DNA of 64,000 bases from the NCBI GenBank assembly GCA_963834365.1, contig CAWIBS010000034.1:62001-126000 (forward strand). The letters are read 5' to 3'. The DNA is from CAWJAP01 sp963834365 (GTDB lineage: Bacteria > Acidobacteriota > Vicinamibacteria > Vicinamibacterales > Vicinamibacteraceae). Below, one piece after another: positions 1 to 10,044 of this stretch. Position 1 is the first letter of the stretch; each line of letters begins with the position of its first letter. The notes under the pieces were generated by a model. That model saw only the letters and a list, made by a program, of their open reading frames with translations. It was not told the origin of the DNA and ran no database searches. A program made the translations under genes and the position numbers.

Positions 1-1
1 G

Positions 2-319
2 ATTCCGTTCTTCATGCTGCCCGCGCTGGGCGGCGGCTCCAGCCTGCGCGGGTTCGCGAGCTGGCGTTTCCGCGACCGCCACAGTCTCCTGCTCCAGGCC
101 GACTGGCGCATCATCGTCAACAATTTCTTCGAGACGGCGCTGTTCTACGACGCGGGCAAGGTCACCAGCAGCACGTCGGATCTGGACTTCGACGGCCTCA
201 AGAAGGATTACGGCATCGGGTTCCGCCTGCACGGTCCGGCCGCGACTCCTCTGCGCATCGAGTTCGCGAAGAGCAATGAGGGGCTCGTTCTCGTGTTTTC
301 GGCAAAGGCCGCGTTTTGA
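2..319 (+). CDS. Omp85/BamA-family outer-membrane protein, C-terminal end (partial)
   Basis: The window opens inside this gene, so only about the last 105 residues are visible. They contain an ALGGGSSLRGF stretch followed by alternating polar and hydrophobic strands and a terminal phenylalanine, the pattern of the last beta-strands of Omp85-superfamily barrels, where an LRGF-type motif belongs to the conserved barrel segment and the final aromatic residue is the barrel-assembly signal. Family knowledge places such proteins in the outer membrane as translocases or assembly factors, sometimes fused to a patatin phospholipase. The upstream part that would separate BamA, TamA and patatin-type proteins is outside the window. 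The stop codon lies just before the Shine-Dalgarno of the next gene, so the two are probably co-transcribed. Confidence 0.75.
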   Translation: MPFFMLPALGGGSSLRGFASWRFRDRHSLLLQADWRIIVNNFFETALFYDAGKVTSSTSDLDFDGLKKDYGIGFRLHGPAATPLRIEFAKSNEGLVLVFSAKAAF

Positions 320-330
320 GGAACTGGACC

Positions 331-2040
331 ATGAATCATCCTTCTGTTCTGTCTCGCGCGTTCTTCCGACGCGCCATCGCCGCGCTCGCCGCCGGCGGCT
401 TCCTGCTCGCGGCGCTGGACCCGGTGCGCACCGCCGGGATGAAGTTCTTCTCCGACGACCCGATCGCGCGCGCGCCGGAATCGGCTGACGCCTCGGCGGC
501 GCAGCCGTGGGACATCGACCTGTTCTATGACCTGTCCTACAACACGTTCGTGACGGCCGAGCGCACGCCCACCGGCAGCCGCGCGCAGAACCTGAACACG
601 ATCGACGAGGTGCCCGATTCGAGCTGGTTCACCAATCGCATCGGCGCGCGCCCGCTGACGGCCGAAGAGGTCACGCGCGGTCCGGTGGCCGGGCCGGCGC
701 CGGATCCGTCGCGCTGGACGCTGACGCGGGAGAAGAGCGCCGGAGACGCGCCCGGATTCACCGCCAAGGACGCCGGCGGTCACACCTGGTTCGTCTCCTT
801 CGACGCGCCGCGCAATCCCGAGGGGGCGACCGGCGCGGTCGTCGTGGCCACGAAGATCTTCTGGGCGCTCGGGTACAACCAGGTCGAATACTTCGTGACC
901 GACCTGCGGCCCGACGCGATCGAGATCGCCGAGGGTGCGACCAAGCGCCGGCCGTCGGGCAAGCGCAGTCCGTTGACCCAGGACGACGTGGACGAGATTC
1001 TCGAGCGGGCGCACCGGAGGGCCGACGGGTCGTACCGCACGGCGGCGGGGCGCATGCTGCCCGGCAAGGTCCTTGGCGGGTTCCGCTACCACGGCACGAG
1101 ACCCGACGACCCGAACGACATCGTCCCGCACGAGAACCGGCGCGAGCTGCGAGCCCTGCGCGTCTTCGGGGCGTGGACCAATCTCACGGACATGAAGGCG
1201 GGCAACACCCTCGACACGGTCGTCACCGAAGGGACGCGCGGCATCGTCAAGCACTACCTCCAGGACGTGGGCTCGACCTTCGGCGTCGGCGCCAACGGCC
1301 CCCACGACTGGAACGAGGGGTGGGAGTACATCTACGACAAGGGGCCCTCACGGCGCCGGTTGTTCACCTTCGGGATCGGCCTCAGCCCCTGGCAGGTCGC
1401 CGACTACCAGAACTACCCGGCTGTCGGGCGGTTCGAGGGCGAATACTTCGACCCCGAGGCCTGGAAGCCCCGCGTGCCGACTGCCGCCTACATCGAGATG
1501 CGCGACGACGACGCCTTCTGGGCGGCGCGGCGGGTCATGGCTTTTTCGGACGACCTGATTCGAGCTATCGTGAAGACCGGTCAATACACCGACCCGCAGG
1601 CGGCACAGCACCTGGCTGACGTGCTCATCAAGCGGCGGGACAGGATCGGCCACGTGTATCTCACGAAGATCAACCCGATCGTCGATCCCCGGCTCGAGGC
1701 GGGCACGTTGTCGTTCGGCAACGCCGCCGTCGAGCACCGCCTTGCGGAGGCACCAACGACCTACACGGCCGTCTGGTCCCGGTTCGACAATGCCACCGGC
1801 GCCACGACGCCGATCGCGGACACGACGAGCCGGGAGCCGCGAATGCCGGCGCCGGGGGAACTGCCCACCGCCCCCGGGTCCTTCGTCAAGGTGGCATTGA
1901 GCGCGCAGAGCACGAACCACCCGTCCTGGGCGAAGCCCATCGACGTCTATTTCAAGCGGCTCGACACCGGCTGGAAGCTCGTCGGCCTCGAGCGCATGTC
2001 GGCGGCCGCTGACCGCGCGCAGCCAAAGGGGAGTGAGTAA
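331..2040 (+). CDS. Secreted hypothetical protein, about 569 aa
   Basis: I do not recognise a named family. The ATG at 331 is preferred because a GAGGA box lies 8 nt upstream and the product then begins with a signal peptide (basic start, then an Ala/Leu/Gly-rich core ending near DPVRTA). An in-frame TTG at 316 is less likely. The mature part is soluble, with motifs such as FYDLSYNTFV, DEVPDSSWF and HDWNEGWEY. In the middle, a basic/acidic helix (HENRRELRALRVF), a D..AGNTLD segment and then KHYLQDVGSTFG resemble the order of catalytic elements in HipA- and PI3K-like kinase folds, but this is only a suggestion. The stop codon overlaps the start of the PPK2 gene by one base, and the gene directly follows an Omp85 protein, so a cell-envelope role is plausible. 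Confidence 0.6.
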   Translation: MNHPSVLSRAFFRRAIAALAAGGFLLAALDPVRTAGMKFFSDDPIARAPESADASAAQPWDIDLFYDLSYNTFVTAERTPTGSRAQNLNTIDEVPDSSWFTNRIGARPLTAEEVTRGPVAGPAPDPSRWTLTREKSAGDAPGFTAKDAGGHTWFVSFDAPRNPEGATGAVVVATKIFWALGYNQVEYFVTDLRPDAIEIAEGATKRRPSGKRSPLTQDDVDEILERAHRRADGSYRTAAGRMLPGKVLGGFRYHGTRPDDPNDIVPHENRRELRALRVFGAWTNLTDMKAGNTLDTVVTEGTRGIVKHYLQDVGSTFGVGANGPHDWNEGWEYIYDKGPSRRRLFTFGIGLSPWQVADYQNYPAVGRFEGEYFDPEAWKPRVPTAAYIEMRDDDAFWAARRVMAFSDDLIRAIVKTGQYTDPQAAQHLADVLIKRRDRIGHVYLTKINPIVDPRLEAGTLSFGNAAVEHRLAEAPTTYTAVWSRFDNATGATTPIADTTSREPRMPAPGELPTAPGSFVKVALSAQSTNHPSWAKPIDVYFKRLDTGWKLVGLERMSAAADRAQPKGSE

Positions 2041-2954
2041 TGGCAAAAGACGCCGCGTCGTTCGTGAAGCCGTATCTGGTCAAGGATGGCCGGAAGTTCC
2101 GCTTGAAGGACCACGATCCGGGCGACACCGGCCGAATGCAGAAGGAGCGCGCGAAGAAGGCGCTGGGCGACGGGGTCTCGAAGCTGTGCGATCTGCAGGA
2201 ACGCCTCTATGCCCAGGACAAGTGGGGCGTCCTGCTCATCTTCCAGGCGATGGACGCTGCGGGCAAGGACGGCGCGATCAAGCACGTCATGAGCGGCATC
2301 AACCCTCAGGGCTGCCAGGTCTTCTCGTTCAAGGCGCCGTCCGACGAGGATCGCGATCACGACTTCCTGTGGCGGACGTCGAAGTCACTGCCGGAGCGCG
2401 GACGCATCGGCATCTTCAACCGGTCGTACTACGAGGAAGTGCTCGTCGTGCGGGTTCACCCGCAGATCCTCGCCGGCCAGAAACTGCCCGAGCAGGTGGT
2501 GTCCAAGAAGATCTGGGCCGACCGGTGCGCCGACATTGCCGCGTTCGAACAGTACCTGGCCCGCAACGGCTACGTCGTTCTCAAGTTCTTCCTGAACGTC
2601 TCGCGCAAGGAGCAGCGCGACCGCTTCCTCGAGCGTCTGACGATGCCCGAGAAGAACTGGAAGTTCTCGCTCGGGGACGCCAAAGAGCGCGAGTACTGGG
2701 ACGACTACATGGTGGCTTACGAGGACGCCATCCGACGCACCGCCACTCCGGAGGCGCCGTGGGTGGTCGTGCCCGCCGACAACAAATGGTTCGCGCGGCT
2801 CGTCGTCGGCGCCGCCGTCGTTTCGGCGCTCGACGAGCTCGACCTGCAGTTCCCGACGGTCGATGCGGCCAAGAAGACTGAGCTCGAGGCGGCGCGACAG
2901 ACTCTCGAGGCGGACGGGCCGGGCAAGGGGAAGAAAAAGAAGAAGAAGGGGTAG
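2040..2954 (+). CDS. ppk2: Polyphosphate kinase 2 family protein
   Basis: PPK2 enzymes transfer phosphate between polyphosphate and nucleotides. The 304-residue protein has the single-domain PPK2 layout: a Walker A-type loop in QAMDAAGKDGAIKHVMSG near residue 80, the GCQVFSFKAPS segment that follows it in this family, the lid-type HDFLWR motif and a Walker B region FNRSYYEEVLVVRVHP. The C-terminus carries an unusual lysine-rich tail (KGKKKKKKG), which may bind polyphosphate, although that is inference. The ATG shares its first base with the previous stop codon, so translation is likely coupled. The length and the SLPERGRIGIFNRSYYE region suit the short PPK2 classes that phosphorylate AMP or ADP; which class applies cannot be settled by eye. 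Confidence 0.9.
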   Translation: MAKDAASFVKPYLVKDGRKFRLKDHDPGDTGRMQKERAKKALGDGVSKLCDLQERLYAQDKWGVLLIFQAMDAAGKDGAIKHVMSGINPQGCQVFSFKAPSDEDRDHDFLWRTSKSLPERGRIGIFNRSYYEEVLVVRVHPQILAGQKLPEQVVSKKIWADRCADIAAFEQYLARNGYVVLKFFLNVSRKEQRDRFLERLTMPEKNWKFSLGDAKEREYWDDYMVAYEDAIRRTATPEAPWVVVPADNKWFARLVVGAAVVSALDELDLQFPTVDAAKKTELEAARQTLEADGPGKGKKKKKKG

Positions 2955-2996
2955 GCGCGATCGAGTTCGGAGGGCGGGGACTCGTGCCCGCCGGCT

Positions 2997-4311
2997 TCAG
3001 GGACGGCTGGGCGCGGCACGCCCGGCCTTGAAGGCCGCCCACTCCGCGACCAGCTCGCTGGCGAGCTCGCGCGCCAGTTGTCTGATGCGCGGCTCCAGCC
3101 TGCCCAGCGTGTCGCGCTCGGCTTCGCGCTTCTGCCGTTCCGCGGACGTGCCGTCGTCGCGCAGGCCGCCCGCACCGAGCTGCGCGCCGGCATCGTGCAC
3201 GACGTCCGCGAGCTCCTCGACCGACTCATAGTCGGCCAGCCTGATTTCGACGTACGTCGGAATCCCAGCTTCGAACCCACCAGTCCGCCAGGTCGCGACC
3301 TCCCAGCGGCGCCTTGGGAACGATCGCCAGGATGATGTGCTCGATCCGCCCGAGCTGGCGGGCTCCGGTGACGACGCGAAAGCTGTCGACAGCCGCGGCG
3401 ACCGACAAGCAGGACACACCGCGGAGGTCGCTGAGCTGCTTGGCTTCCAGAATGACGTCATCGTCTGGCGAGGGACCCGGCCCCTCGACCCGCGCGAGCG
3501 CTTTCCGGGCCAACCCGCTGCCGATGCCCAGCCGCGCCCAGCCCACCTTCTTCAAGCGCAGGTAGCCGTCGGGGAGCCCGGGCTTGACGCGGCGGACGAG
3601 GCCGTCGATGCGCGCGATGGAGGCTTCGACTGAGGGCAGTTCCTCCGGGGGAATGGGCTCCATGAGAGCCTCCGCCCCGGCCAGAAAGGCCGGCGTCTCT
3701 CGGGTGCTGCTGGCGCGGACACGCCGGACGATGGCCGGCTCGGGCGGGAGATAGTCTCGATCGGCGAGCCCCTGGCGATAGCCTTTCAGGAACTCGTCGA
3801 ACAGCCGGGCGCCGCTGGCGTCCCACCCGCGCTGGCGGACCGCGAGATCGATCGAGCCCATGAACCGCACCAGGTCGATCACCGAGGGACCGGACGCCGA
3901 ATCATCGAAATCGTCGAGCCCGCGGGCCGATCGGGTCAAGGCGTACTGCTCGACGTGCGCGTCGCCGTGCACGCGCACCATTGGCAGCGAGGACAAATCG
4001 GCGGCAAAGGCGTTGCAGACGCGTTGCGACCAGGGCGCGTTCAGAAACCGGAAATAGTTGAACGCGTCGCTTTCGAGACGCGCGATCAGGTCGGGTGGCG
4101 CCGCTGCCACGCGGGCCGGCTCGGGCACCAGCGCGGGCAGGCGCGCCGCGGGCGCCTGGGCCAGAGGGTCGGGCGCCTTTACGGTCGTGGTCGTCGCCGC
4201 AGGGGCGCATCCAGTGAGCGCCCAACAGACGAGGCCGAATGCGACACGACGGCCGGCGCACAGGCGCGACGCGCGGCTGGCCACGACGGCCGTCGAAATC
4301 GGGTCACGCAT
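2997..4311 (-). CDS. DUF2252-family lipoprotein (one frameshift)
   Basis: The protein shows the DUF2252 signature: RVHGDAHVEQY followed by LDDFDDSASGPSVIDLVRFMGS, in an order reminiscent of the HGD and DFD elements of phosphotransferase-like folds. The ATG at 4311 gives a basic N-terminus and a hydrophobic core ending in LTGCAP, a lipobox with the lipidated cysteine, so the protein is probably membrane-anchored. A start at 4365 is also open. The frame breaks near 3261: the pieces join as WD-PTYVEI if one T of a TT pair is removed, and the downstream frame continues with a charged helical tail to 2997. Total length is 1 mod 3, in line with one added base. It is transcribed convergently with the PPK2 gene. 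The function of DUF2252 proteins is unknown. Confidence 0.75.
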
Positions 4312-4378
4312 CAACGCCGGTGATTCTAACGCCGCCGAAGGTGTGAAGGCCGACTCGGATCTCATCGGCCTCGGCCCT

Positions 4379-4798
4379 TCATCTTCGCATCGGCCCGAGC
4401 TGAGCGGTCAATGTGGGAGGTGCGACGGCACGGTAGCTCTCCTCGATGAGCGCCTTCAGTTCGTCTGACGGCAGCGCCGCACCGCGCGGGTACGTCAGCG
4501 TCACCCATCCCTTCGCGCCCATTCCATAGTCACTCGGCCGGCCGGCGCCGCTCGCGACGAGCCGCCGTCCGGAGGTCGGCAGCTTCAGGTTGATCGAGTA
4601 GTCGCCTGGTTCGCCGATATGCGCTTTCTTCCTCTCGGACGCCTGCAGCTTTTCGTCATCGCTGCGGCCGAAGTAGACGAAGATGCCTTTCTTCACCCGC
4701 GCGACTGATCCGCCCCACGGGGACGCCTCGTAGGCACCCGGGAGGCTCAGGGCGAAGTCACGCAGGCCGGCCACGACTTTGGCGTTTCGCTTGTTCAT
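4379..4798 (-). CDS. MmcQ/YjbR-like (DUF1801-type fold) protein
   Basis: A small soluble protein of about 139 residues. The motifs LRDFALSLPGAYEASPWG near the N-terminus, then GIFVYFG, SINLKLP and the C-terminal GWVTLTYP with a final helix are typical of the MmcQ/YjbR family, a CyaY-like fold sometimes called DNA-binding, whose cellular role is not firmly known. The ATG at 4798 is chosen over an upstream in-frame start because GGGAG lies 8 nt before it. It is a single gene between a DUF2252 lipoprotein and a VOC protein on the same strand, and nothing in the context narrows its function. Confidence 0.7.
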   Translation of the reverse strand: MNKRNAKVVAGLRDFALSLPGAYEASPWGGSVARVKKGIFVYFGRSDDEKLQASERKKAHIGEPGDYSINLKLPTSGRRLVASGAGRPSDYGMGAKGWVTLTYPRGAALPSDELKALIEESYRAVAPPTLTAQLGPMRR

Positions 4799-4891
4799 CA
4801 CACGGACTCCCGCCGGCGTGATCAAGAAGAGCAGAGTCGATGTGACCCGTTTGCGAGGAACCCTGCTCCACCGTGGAACTCACCGCCGTCC

Positions 4892-5296
4892 CTACTCGAG
4901 GATCCGGCCGACCAGCCACAGGTGACCGAACGGGTCGACGACGGCACCCTGGAGCATCCGCCGGATCGGGTGGGGCCCATGCGTGGCGTGGCTGTGCTCC
5001 TGCACGGGGCTGTGCTCGATCGCTCCGGCGCTCAACGCCTGCCTGTGCACGCCGACGGGGTCCTCGACGAAGAGCTCGATCCGCACCGTTGTAAAGTTCA
5101 CCGCGGCCGGGCTGCGCGTCCCATGAGGAGGGGATTCGTCGGCGAGGAAGAAGGCGGCGTCGTCAATGGCGAGCCCGGCCACGACATGTCCGCCATCCAG
5201 GCGCCACAGCAGCATCGCGCCGAATGCGGCCTTGTAGAACGCGATCGCGGCGTCCCCATCGCTGACGGCCAACATCGGAGCGATTCTGGTTTTCAT
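4892..5296 (-). CDS. VOC (glyoxalase/bleomycin-resistance) family protein
   Basis: The protein has the single VOC module of small glyoxalase-like proteins: the opening MKTRIAPMLAVSDGDAAIAFYKAAFGA is a typical PhnB-type start, with paired beta-alpha-beta-beta-beta units, and the C-terminus DPFGHLWLVG is the usual last metal-site strand. The ATG at 5296 is preferred over longer reading because GTGGAG lies 5 nt upstream and the family begins exactly there. VOC proteins include isomerases, dioxygenases and antibiotic-binding proteins; the substrate cannot be told here. It is divergent from the FAD oxidase gene, with about 80 bp between them that may hold both promoters. Confidence 0.8.
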   Translation of the reverse strand: MKTRIAPMLAVSDGDAAIAFYKAAFGAMLLWRLDGGHVVAGLAIDDAAFFLADESPPHGTRSPAAVNFTTVRIELFVEDPVGVHRQALSAGAIEHSPVQEHSHATHGPHPIRRMLQGAVVDPFGHLWLVGRILE

Positions 5297-5374
5297 GCTG
5301 GCTCCACTACTCGTGGTGTGAGAGTGTAGTCCAACAATTCTTGCATTGAGTCGGACGCAAATGCCGGGTCGGCC

Positions 5375-6722
5375 ATGGAGAAACGAGCATTTCTCAAACT
5401 CTCGTCGGCGCTGGTGATCGCTCCCTTCTGTCGATCGCCGTCCGCCTGGGGACAGAGCAACCGCCTGACGAACTGGGCCGGCAACGTCACCTACAGTACG
5501 CCCGGGGTGGATCACCCGGCATCACTCGACGATGTGCAGATGCTGGTGAAGAAGCATGACCGGCTCAAAGTGCTCGGCACGCGCCACTGCTTCAACCGCA
5601 TCGCCGACAGCTCCGACCGGCTGGTCGCGCTGACCGGTTTGAACAAGGTGGTGGCCCTCGATGCGGAGCGGCGCCGGGTCACCGTCGAAGCCGGCATCAC
5701 CTATGGACAGCTGTGTCCGTATCTCCACGACAAGGGCTTTGCGCTCCACAATCTGGCCTCTTTGCCCCACATTTCCGTTGCCGGCGCCTGCGCGACCGCC
5801 ACCCATGGCTCCGGAGTGACCAACGGGAACCTTGCGACGGCGGTCATGGGGCTGGAGGTGGTCAGGGCCGACGGCAGTACCGGCAACGCTGTCGGCGGAC
5901 GGCGATCGGGAAGCGTTGAACGCGGCCGTCGTCAGCCTCGGCGCGCTGGGCGTCATCACCAAGGTGACGCTGGCCGTTCAGCCGACGTTCGCGGTGCGCC
6001 AATACGTGTACGAACGGCTCCCGCTCCCGCAGCTGACGGAACATTTTCAAGCGATCATGTCCGCTGGATACAGCGTGAGCCTGTTCACGGACTGGCAGCA
6101 GCCGAGCGTCAACGAAGTGTGGGTGAAGAGCCGCGTCGACGAGGCGGCGGGCGCTGCAGCGGACCTCGAACGTCATGGAGCGACACGCGCGACGAAGAAC
6201 CTGCACCCGATCGCCGCGCTCTCCGCGGTCAACTGTACCGAGCAGATGGGTGTCCCGGGTCCGTGGTTCGAGCGGCTGCCGCACTTCAGGATGGGCTTCA
6301 CGCCGAGCAGCGGCAAGGAGCTCCAGGCGGAGTACTTCGTCCCCCATCAGCACGCGGTCGAGGCGATTCTGGCGATCTCCCGCCTCGGGCCGCGGATCGG
6401 GCCGCATCTCTTCATCTCCGAGATCCGGACGATCGCCGGCGACGATCTGTGGATGAGCCCCTGCTACAAGCAGGCGTGCGTGGCCATCCATTTCACCTGG
6501 AAGCAGGACTGGCCCGCTGTCCGCCAGCTGCTCCCGGTGATCGAGAAGGAGCTGTCGCCGTTCAGCGCAAGGCCACACTGGGGGAAGCTGTTCAGCATGG
6601 ACCGGTCTGCGCTGGCCGCCCTCTACGATCGTCTCCCCGAGTTCAGACGACTCATCGCCGAACACGATCCGCGAGGCAAGTTCCGGAATGAATTCCTGAC
6701 GACCTACATTCACGCGGCGTGA
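5375..6722 (+). CDS. Secreted FAD-binding oxidase, alditol/sugar-lactone oxidase-like (one frameshift)
   Basis: The product begins with a signal peptide (MEKRAFLKLSSALVIAPF...). The FAD-binding domain follows with LKVLGTRHCFNRIADS, an RRVTVEAGITYGQL segment and ATHGSG, the order seen in the vanillyl-alcohol-oxidase family; the His of RHCFN corresponds to the residue that carries FAD covalently in alditol oxidases. The C-terminal half (from LGALGVITKVTL to KFRNEFLTTY) matches the D-arabinono-lactone oxidase-type substrate domain. The reading frame breaks near 5880, where deleting one C or G from a doublet joins VRADGST to TLSADGD. Total length is 1 mod 3. Likely reaction: oxidation of a polyol or sugar lactone with O2 in the periplasm. 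The exact substrate is not predictable. Confidence 0.8.
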
Positions 6723-6741
6723 CCCTTGCGACCAGGCCACG

Positions 6742-8367
6742 TCAGTCGGCGAAGGGCAGCCACCAGAAGGACCAGGGCACGCCGAAGAACCAGGGTCTCG
6801 GCTTGACGTAGCCCTCCATGTCGCGTGCCGACGCCCGGTAGGCGTGCAACAGACCTGGCAGGAGGACGTAGCCTCCAGGCAAGGGGACCGGGTTGTCCAC
6901 CACGAGATCGCTCGGTAGAGGATTGACCTCGCAGGCGTTGGCGTCGTCCAGGACGCAGCGGGCGAAGTTGCCCTCGAAGTCCACGTAGACGTCGAACTGC
7001 TCACCGCTGCCCGTCTGGGTGACCGAGTAGTCGTTGTCGTTGCCGATGACGATCACATGGCCGCCGCCGAACAGTCGCGGACCGATGGTCAGTCCTTCCC
7101 ATTTCTCGGCCTGGTTCTCTCGGGGAGCAGCGTGTTCCGTGAGATGTCGATGAACGGCGCCGCGTCGTCCTTCTGCACCGGGACGATGCCGGTGCTGCGA
7201 GGTTGCCGTCATCCGGCAACGAGACGCTGGACACATCGGTGGCGCCGTCTATGTCGATCTTGTAGACGCGCTTGCTGCCGACGATGCCGAGCGGCGGGAA
7301 CGGGCGCGCCGTCCGGGCCGCTGCCCGCCGGATTGTCCACACCAATCCCGCGATTGTCCCGCTCGAGGACCAGGAACTCGTGATCGTTCAGGGCGACGAT
7401 CGCCGACACGCCGAGGTTGCGCCCCTGCCGTGGGTCGGTAGCCGATGCGCGTGCCTCCGTCCGCGACGATCCGAGCCCGGACGAGGGCCTGTGGCTCGAG
7501 CTGATAGACGTACTGGGCAATGCTCTGGCGGTAGGTGCGGCTCCACCAGTCGTTGTCGAACACGATGATGCGGAGGTTCCGGCCGTCACGTCCGTCGTTG
7601 TCCGTGGCGTCGCTCGAGTTGCTGCGCGGGCCCTCGTCGAGGAGCGGATCCTGCAAGCACCGGCGTACAGCCGCTTGCCGTCCGGGCTGATCGCGAGGCC
7701 CTCGTAGCCTCGGTTGTCCTGCCGCCCCGAGCCCGACGAACCGCCATCGCGCCCCGCGACGTAGTCGAGGGCTCCAAGCCGGCATCGGGACCAGGTTGGG
7801 CGGCACCTCGAAGACACCGACCAGCCGGCCGCTCCGGCTGAACTCGTAGACCGACGGCCCGTATTCGTCGGCGATGAGGAAGCGTCCCGTCCGCGGATCG
7901 ATCGCCAGCCCTTCCGGATCGAAGCTGCGCCCGAGCACGGCCGCGTTGCCGTTGAGCAACTGGGGATTCAGGCCGTTCAACGCCTTCTCGTCGTTCACGA
8001 CGACGCCCGGCGGCAGCAGGTTGCCGGAGCGATCTCTGAGCCTGACCGTCTCCTTGATCTTGAAATTCGAGATACGCCCGGTGAACGGGTGCACATCGAG
8101 GTCGATCCGCTGCACCCTGGTCCCATAGTCCAGCAGGCCGCCACCTGGCCCGCGATCCGACAGCGCCCACCACTCATGGCGGACCGGGTCGTAGTAGAGG
8201 TCCGAGAAGTGGCCAAAGCGGCCCGCGTTTGCGCCGGGTTCCCGGGTCGCGTCGAGCGTATTCCCGGGAACGACGAGGCCATTGACGAAGGTTGGCTGCG
8301 CTGCCGCGTTGGCGGCGGAGGCCAGTAACAAGGCGAAGAGCGAGGGGAGCAGACGGGCACGTCGCAT
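6742..8367 (-). CDS. Secreted esterase-like phytase-domain protein (several frameshifts)
   Basis: The N-terminal third is clean: a signal peptide from ATG 8367 (AGGAGA box 9 nt upstream) ending in AAAQ, then a beta-propeller-like region with FSDLYYDPVRHEWWALSDRGPGG and SFDPEGLAIDPRTGRFLIADEYGP, the hallmark of the 'esterase-like activity of phytase' family. The rest is spread over all three frames (GYEGLAISPDGKRLYAG, FDNDWWSRTYRQSIAQYVY, LNDHEFLVLERDNRGIG, KRVYKIDIDGATDVS, FGGGHVIVIGNDNDYSVTQ). At least five breaks are needed to read it through, yet every piece is in family order, so the gene was probably intact in the organism. It would be an exported hydrolase, perhaps for phosphate esters. 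If the breaks are real, it is a pseudogene. Confidence 0.7.
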
Positions 8368-8564
8368 GGCGGGTGGTCTCCTGAGTGTCACTGTGCTCAG
8401 CGGTTGAGACAGCGCGGAACCTATCGCCGCGACATGACGAACGTGCGACGCCCCTCAATTCCATCGACAAGTGACGCTGGATTCCAGCAGCGACCCCGCG
8501 CCCGTGAGCCGATGTCGCGTGCGTTGACACAGTACCGGCCAACCAGCAGTTCAAGGAGGGTCGG

Positions 8565-9197
8565 ATGCGTCTCACATCATCGTTGGCAGGGTGGCTGGCG
8601 CTCGTGGCGATCGACGCCCTCGCCCCCGTCGTCACGGCGCCCGCGGCTGCCCAGGTTCGTGTCGCGACGCTCGATGAGCTGCGGCGCGAACTGAGCACCG
8701 GCGACGTCGTGTCCATCGTCGGCTCTGAGCCACACGCCATCAAGGGACGGCTGACGCGCGTCGGGGACGCCGACCTGGGCCTCCTCGTCGAGCCTCCAGT
8801 GGCGGGCGCAGAGTCGGGCCGGCGTCTGGAAGTCACGATCCCGTACAGCGCCCTTCGCTCACTCGAGCGGCCAAGGGACTCGGCGAAGAACGGCGCGCTG
8901 ATCGGGGCGGGAATCGTCGGCGGCTTCGTCCTCGCGATGTTCACCTATGCGCTGGCCGTGGACCGGAACGAGCTCGACGAATGGGGTCCGACGTATCTGG
9001 CCGCCGGGGGCATCATGACCGGGATCGGGGCATTCGCCGGCTGGGTCATCGACCGTGCACACTCGAAGCGGCACATCAGATTCGCTCCGGTCTCCACGGC
9101 TTCGGCCAACCGTCCCCTCGGCACTTTGCCGGCAGGCGGGTACGCTCCAACGCTCGCCGCGCTCGGCGATGAGGGTGTCCATGCGTGCGAGCGATAG
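8565..9197 (+). CDS. Hypothetical exported/membrane protein
   Basis: I do not recognise the family. Translation starts at an ATG with a strong AAGGAGGG box 5-12 nt upstream. Residues 1-30 form a signal peptide (hydrophobic core, then APAAAQ). A soluble segment of about 75 residues follows, with small beta-strand-like repeats (VVSIVGSEPHAIKGRLTRV, then a DADLGLLVEPP strand), the kind of domain that often senses or binds something outside the membrane. Two glycine-rich transmembrane segments then occur near residues 107-128 and 144-164, followed by a basic tail. The gene stands alone between a divergent phytase-like gene and a convergent hypothetical gene. Confidence 0.55.
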   Translation: MRLTSSLAGWLALVAIDALAPVVTAPAAAQVRVATLDELRRELSTGDVVSIVGSEPHAIKGRLTRVGDADLGLLVEPPVAGAESGRRLEVTIPYSALRSLERPRDSAKNGALIGAGIVGGFVLAMFTYALAVDRNELDEWGPTYLAAGGIMTGIGAFAGWVIDRAHSKRHIRFAPVSTASANRPLGTLPAGGYAPTLAALGDEGVHACER

Positions 9198-9323
9198 CGA
9201 TCGCGTGTTGGCGTTTCGCGGAGCGCGGTCCGGCGCCTCCCGTCAGCGGCCCGCCGCGGCGAACTCACCCCGCATTCCTGTCGACGCCTTGACGCTGGAG
9301 CGGCACCCCGAACGAGAAAGTCG

Positions 9324-9830
9324 TCAACTCATCGTGGCGGCAGAATCCGCCTCCCGTTTCCACAGCAGCATCGCCAGCCAGATCAAGAACACCTGAACCG
9401 GTACGGGCAGGTCGGCCGGCAGGTTGGCAGACGCACGATGCGACCAGATGGCGTCCGGGGAAATACCGCCCACCTCACGGTCGTCCTCGAGGAGGACGAA
9501 CGACCGCCGAAACGCCGACCGCGCGCGCAATGTGTACGTTTTCGCGCCGCTTCGGACCACGAACGATCGGCGCAGCGCGCTGGGTTTGGTGGCTCGTGCG
9601 AGCACCCCTTCGCCGGAGGAGAGCAGGAAGTCTCCGCTCAGTGCCCCTTCGCGGGACACGCGGAACGTCGTCCCCTGCACCGTCAACTCGCCACGCTCGC
9701 GCCACGAGGACATGTCGATGCCGGCGATCGGCTGCGACCCCTGTGAGATCGCGAACTCCCAGCGGAACCAGCGGGTTGGAACGACCTGCAATGTCTGGCT
9801 CATCATGCGCCCCGACGTCTCGTCGGCCAT
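9324..9830 (-). CDS. Hypothetical protein with C-terminal membrane segment
   Basis: A protein of 168 residues (or about 159 from a second ATG at 9803; neither has a clear Shine-Dalgarno box). It is mostly beta-strands with repeated elements (GELTVQGTTFRVSREG, LARATKPSALRRSFVV, KTYTLRARSAFRRSFVLLE, GGISPDAIWSHRASANLP) and ends with a hydrophobic segment PVPVQVFLIWLAMLLWK that should anchor it in a membrane. The strand-turn repeats recall the LURP-one/tubby C-terminal fold, but I would not assign it to that family. No functional clue comes from its neighbours. Confidence 0.45.
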   Translation of the reverse strand: MADETSGRMMSQTLQVVPTRWFRWEFAISQGSQPIAGIDMSSWRERGELTVQGTTFRVSREGALSGDFLLSSGEGVLARATKPSALRRSFVVRSGAKTYTLRARSAFRRSFVLLEDDREVGGISPDAIWSHRASANLPADLPVPVQVFLIWLAMLLWKREADSAATMS

Positions 9831-10044
9831 GATCGCACGGCGCGGGTTCGTCTGATCTCCTCTGCTGGCGCCAACGATCGCGCGGATCCTGCCGCTGGGG
9901 TCCGGCTGAAGCCGGACACCACGTCACCGACAGAACTCGCAACGCCTCACCTTGTCCACGGCATTGGTGGCGAACAGAAGGCGCTTGGATCTCGACCGTC
10001 CACGAGTGCACCATGGAGTCCCCAAGGCTCAGGAGGGATGCGCG

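Noticed and set aside
208..1305. Long open frame on the - strand (365 codons) and similar long antisense frames, e.g. 13602-15032, 36322-37239, 57687-59174
   Set aside because: They run opposite to well-supported genes and have Arg/Pro/Ala-rich composition without domains; long antisense frames are expected in high-G+C DNA.
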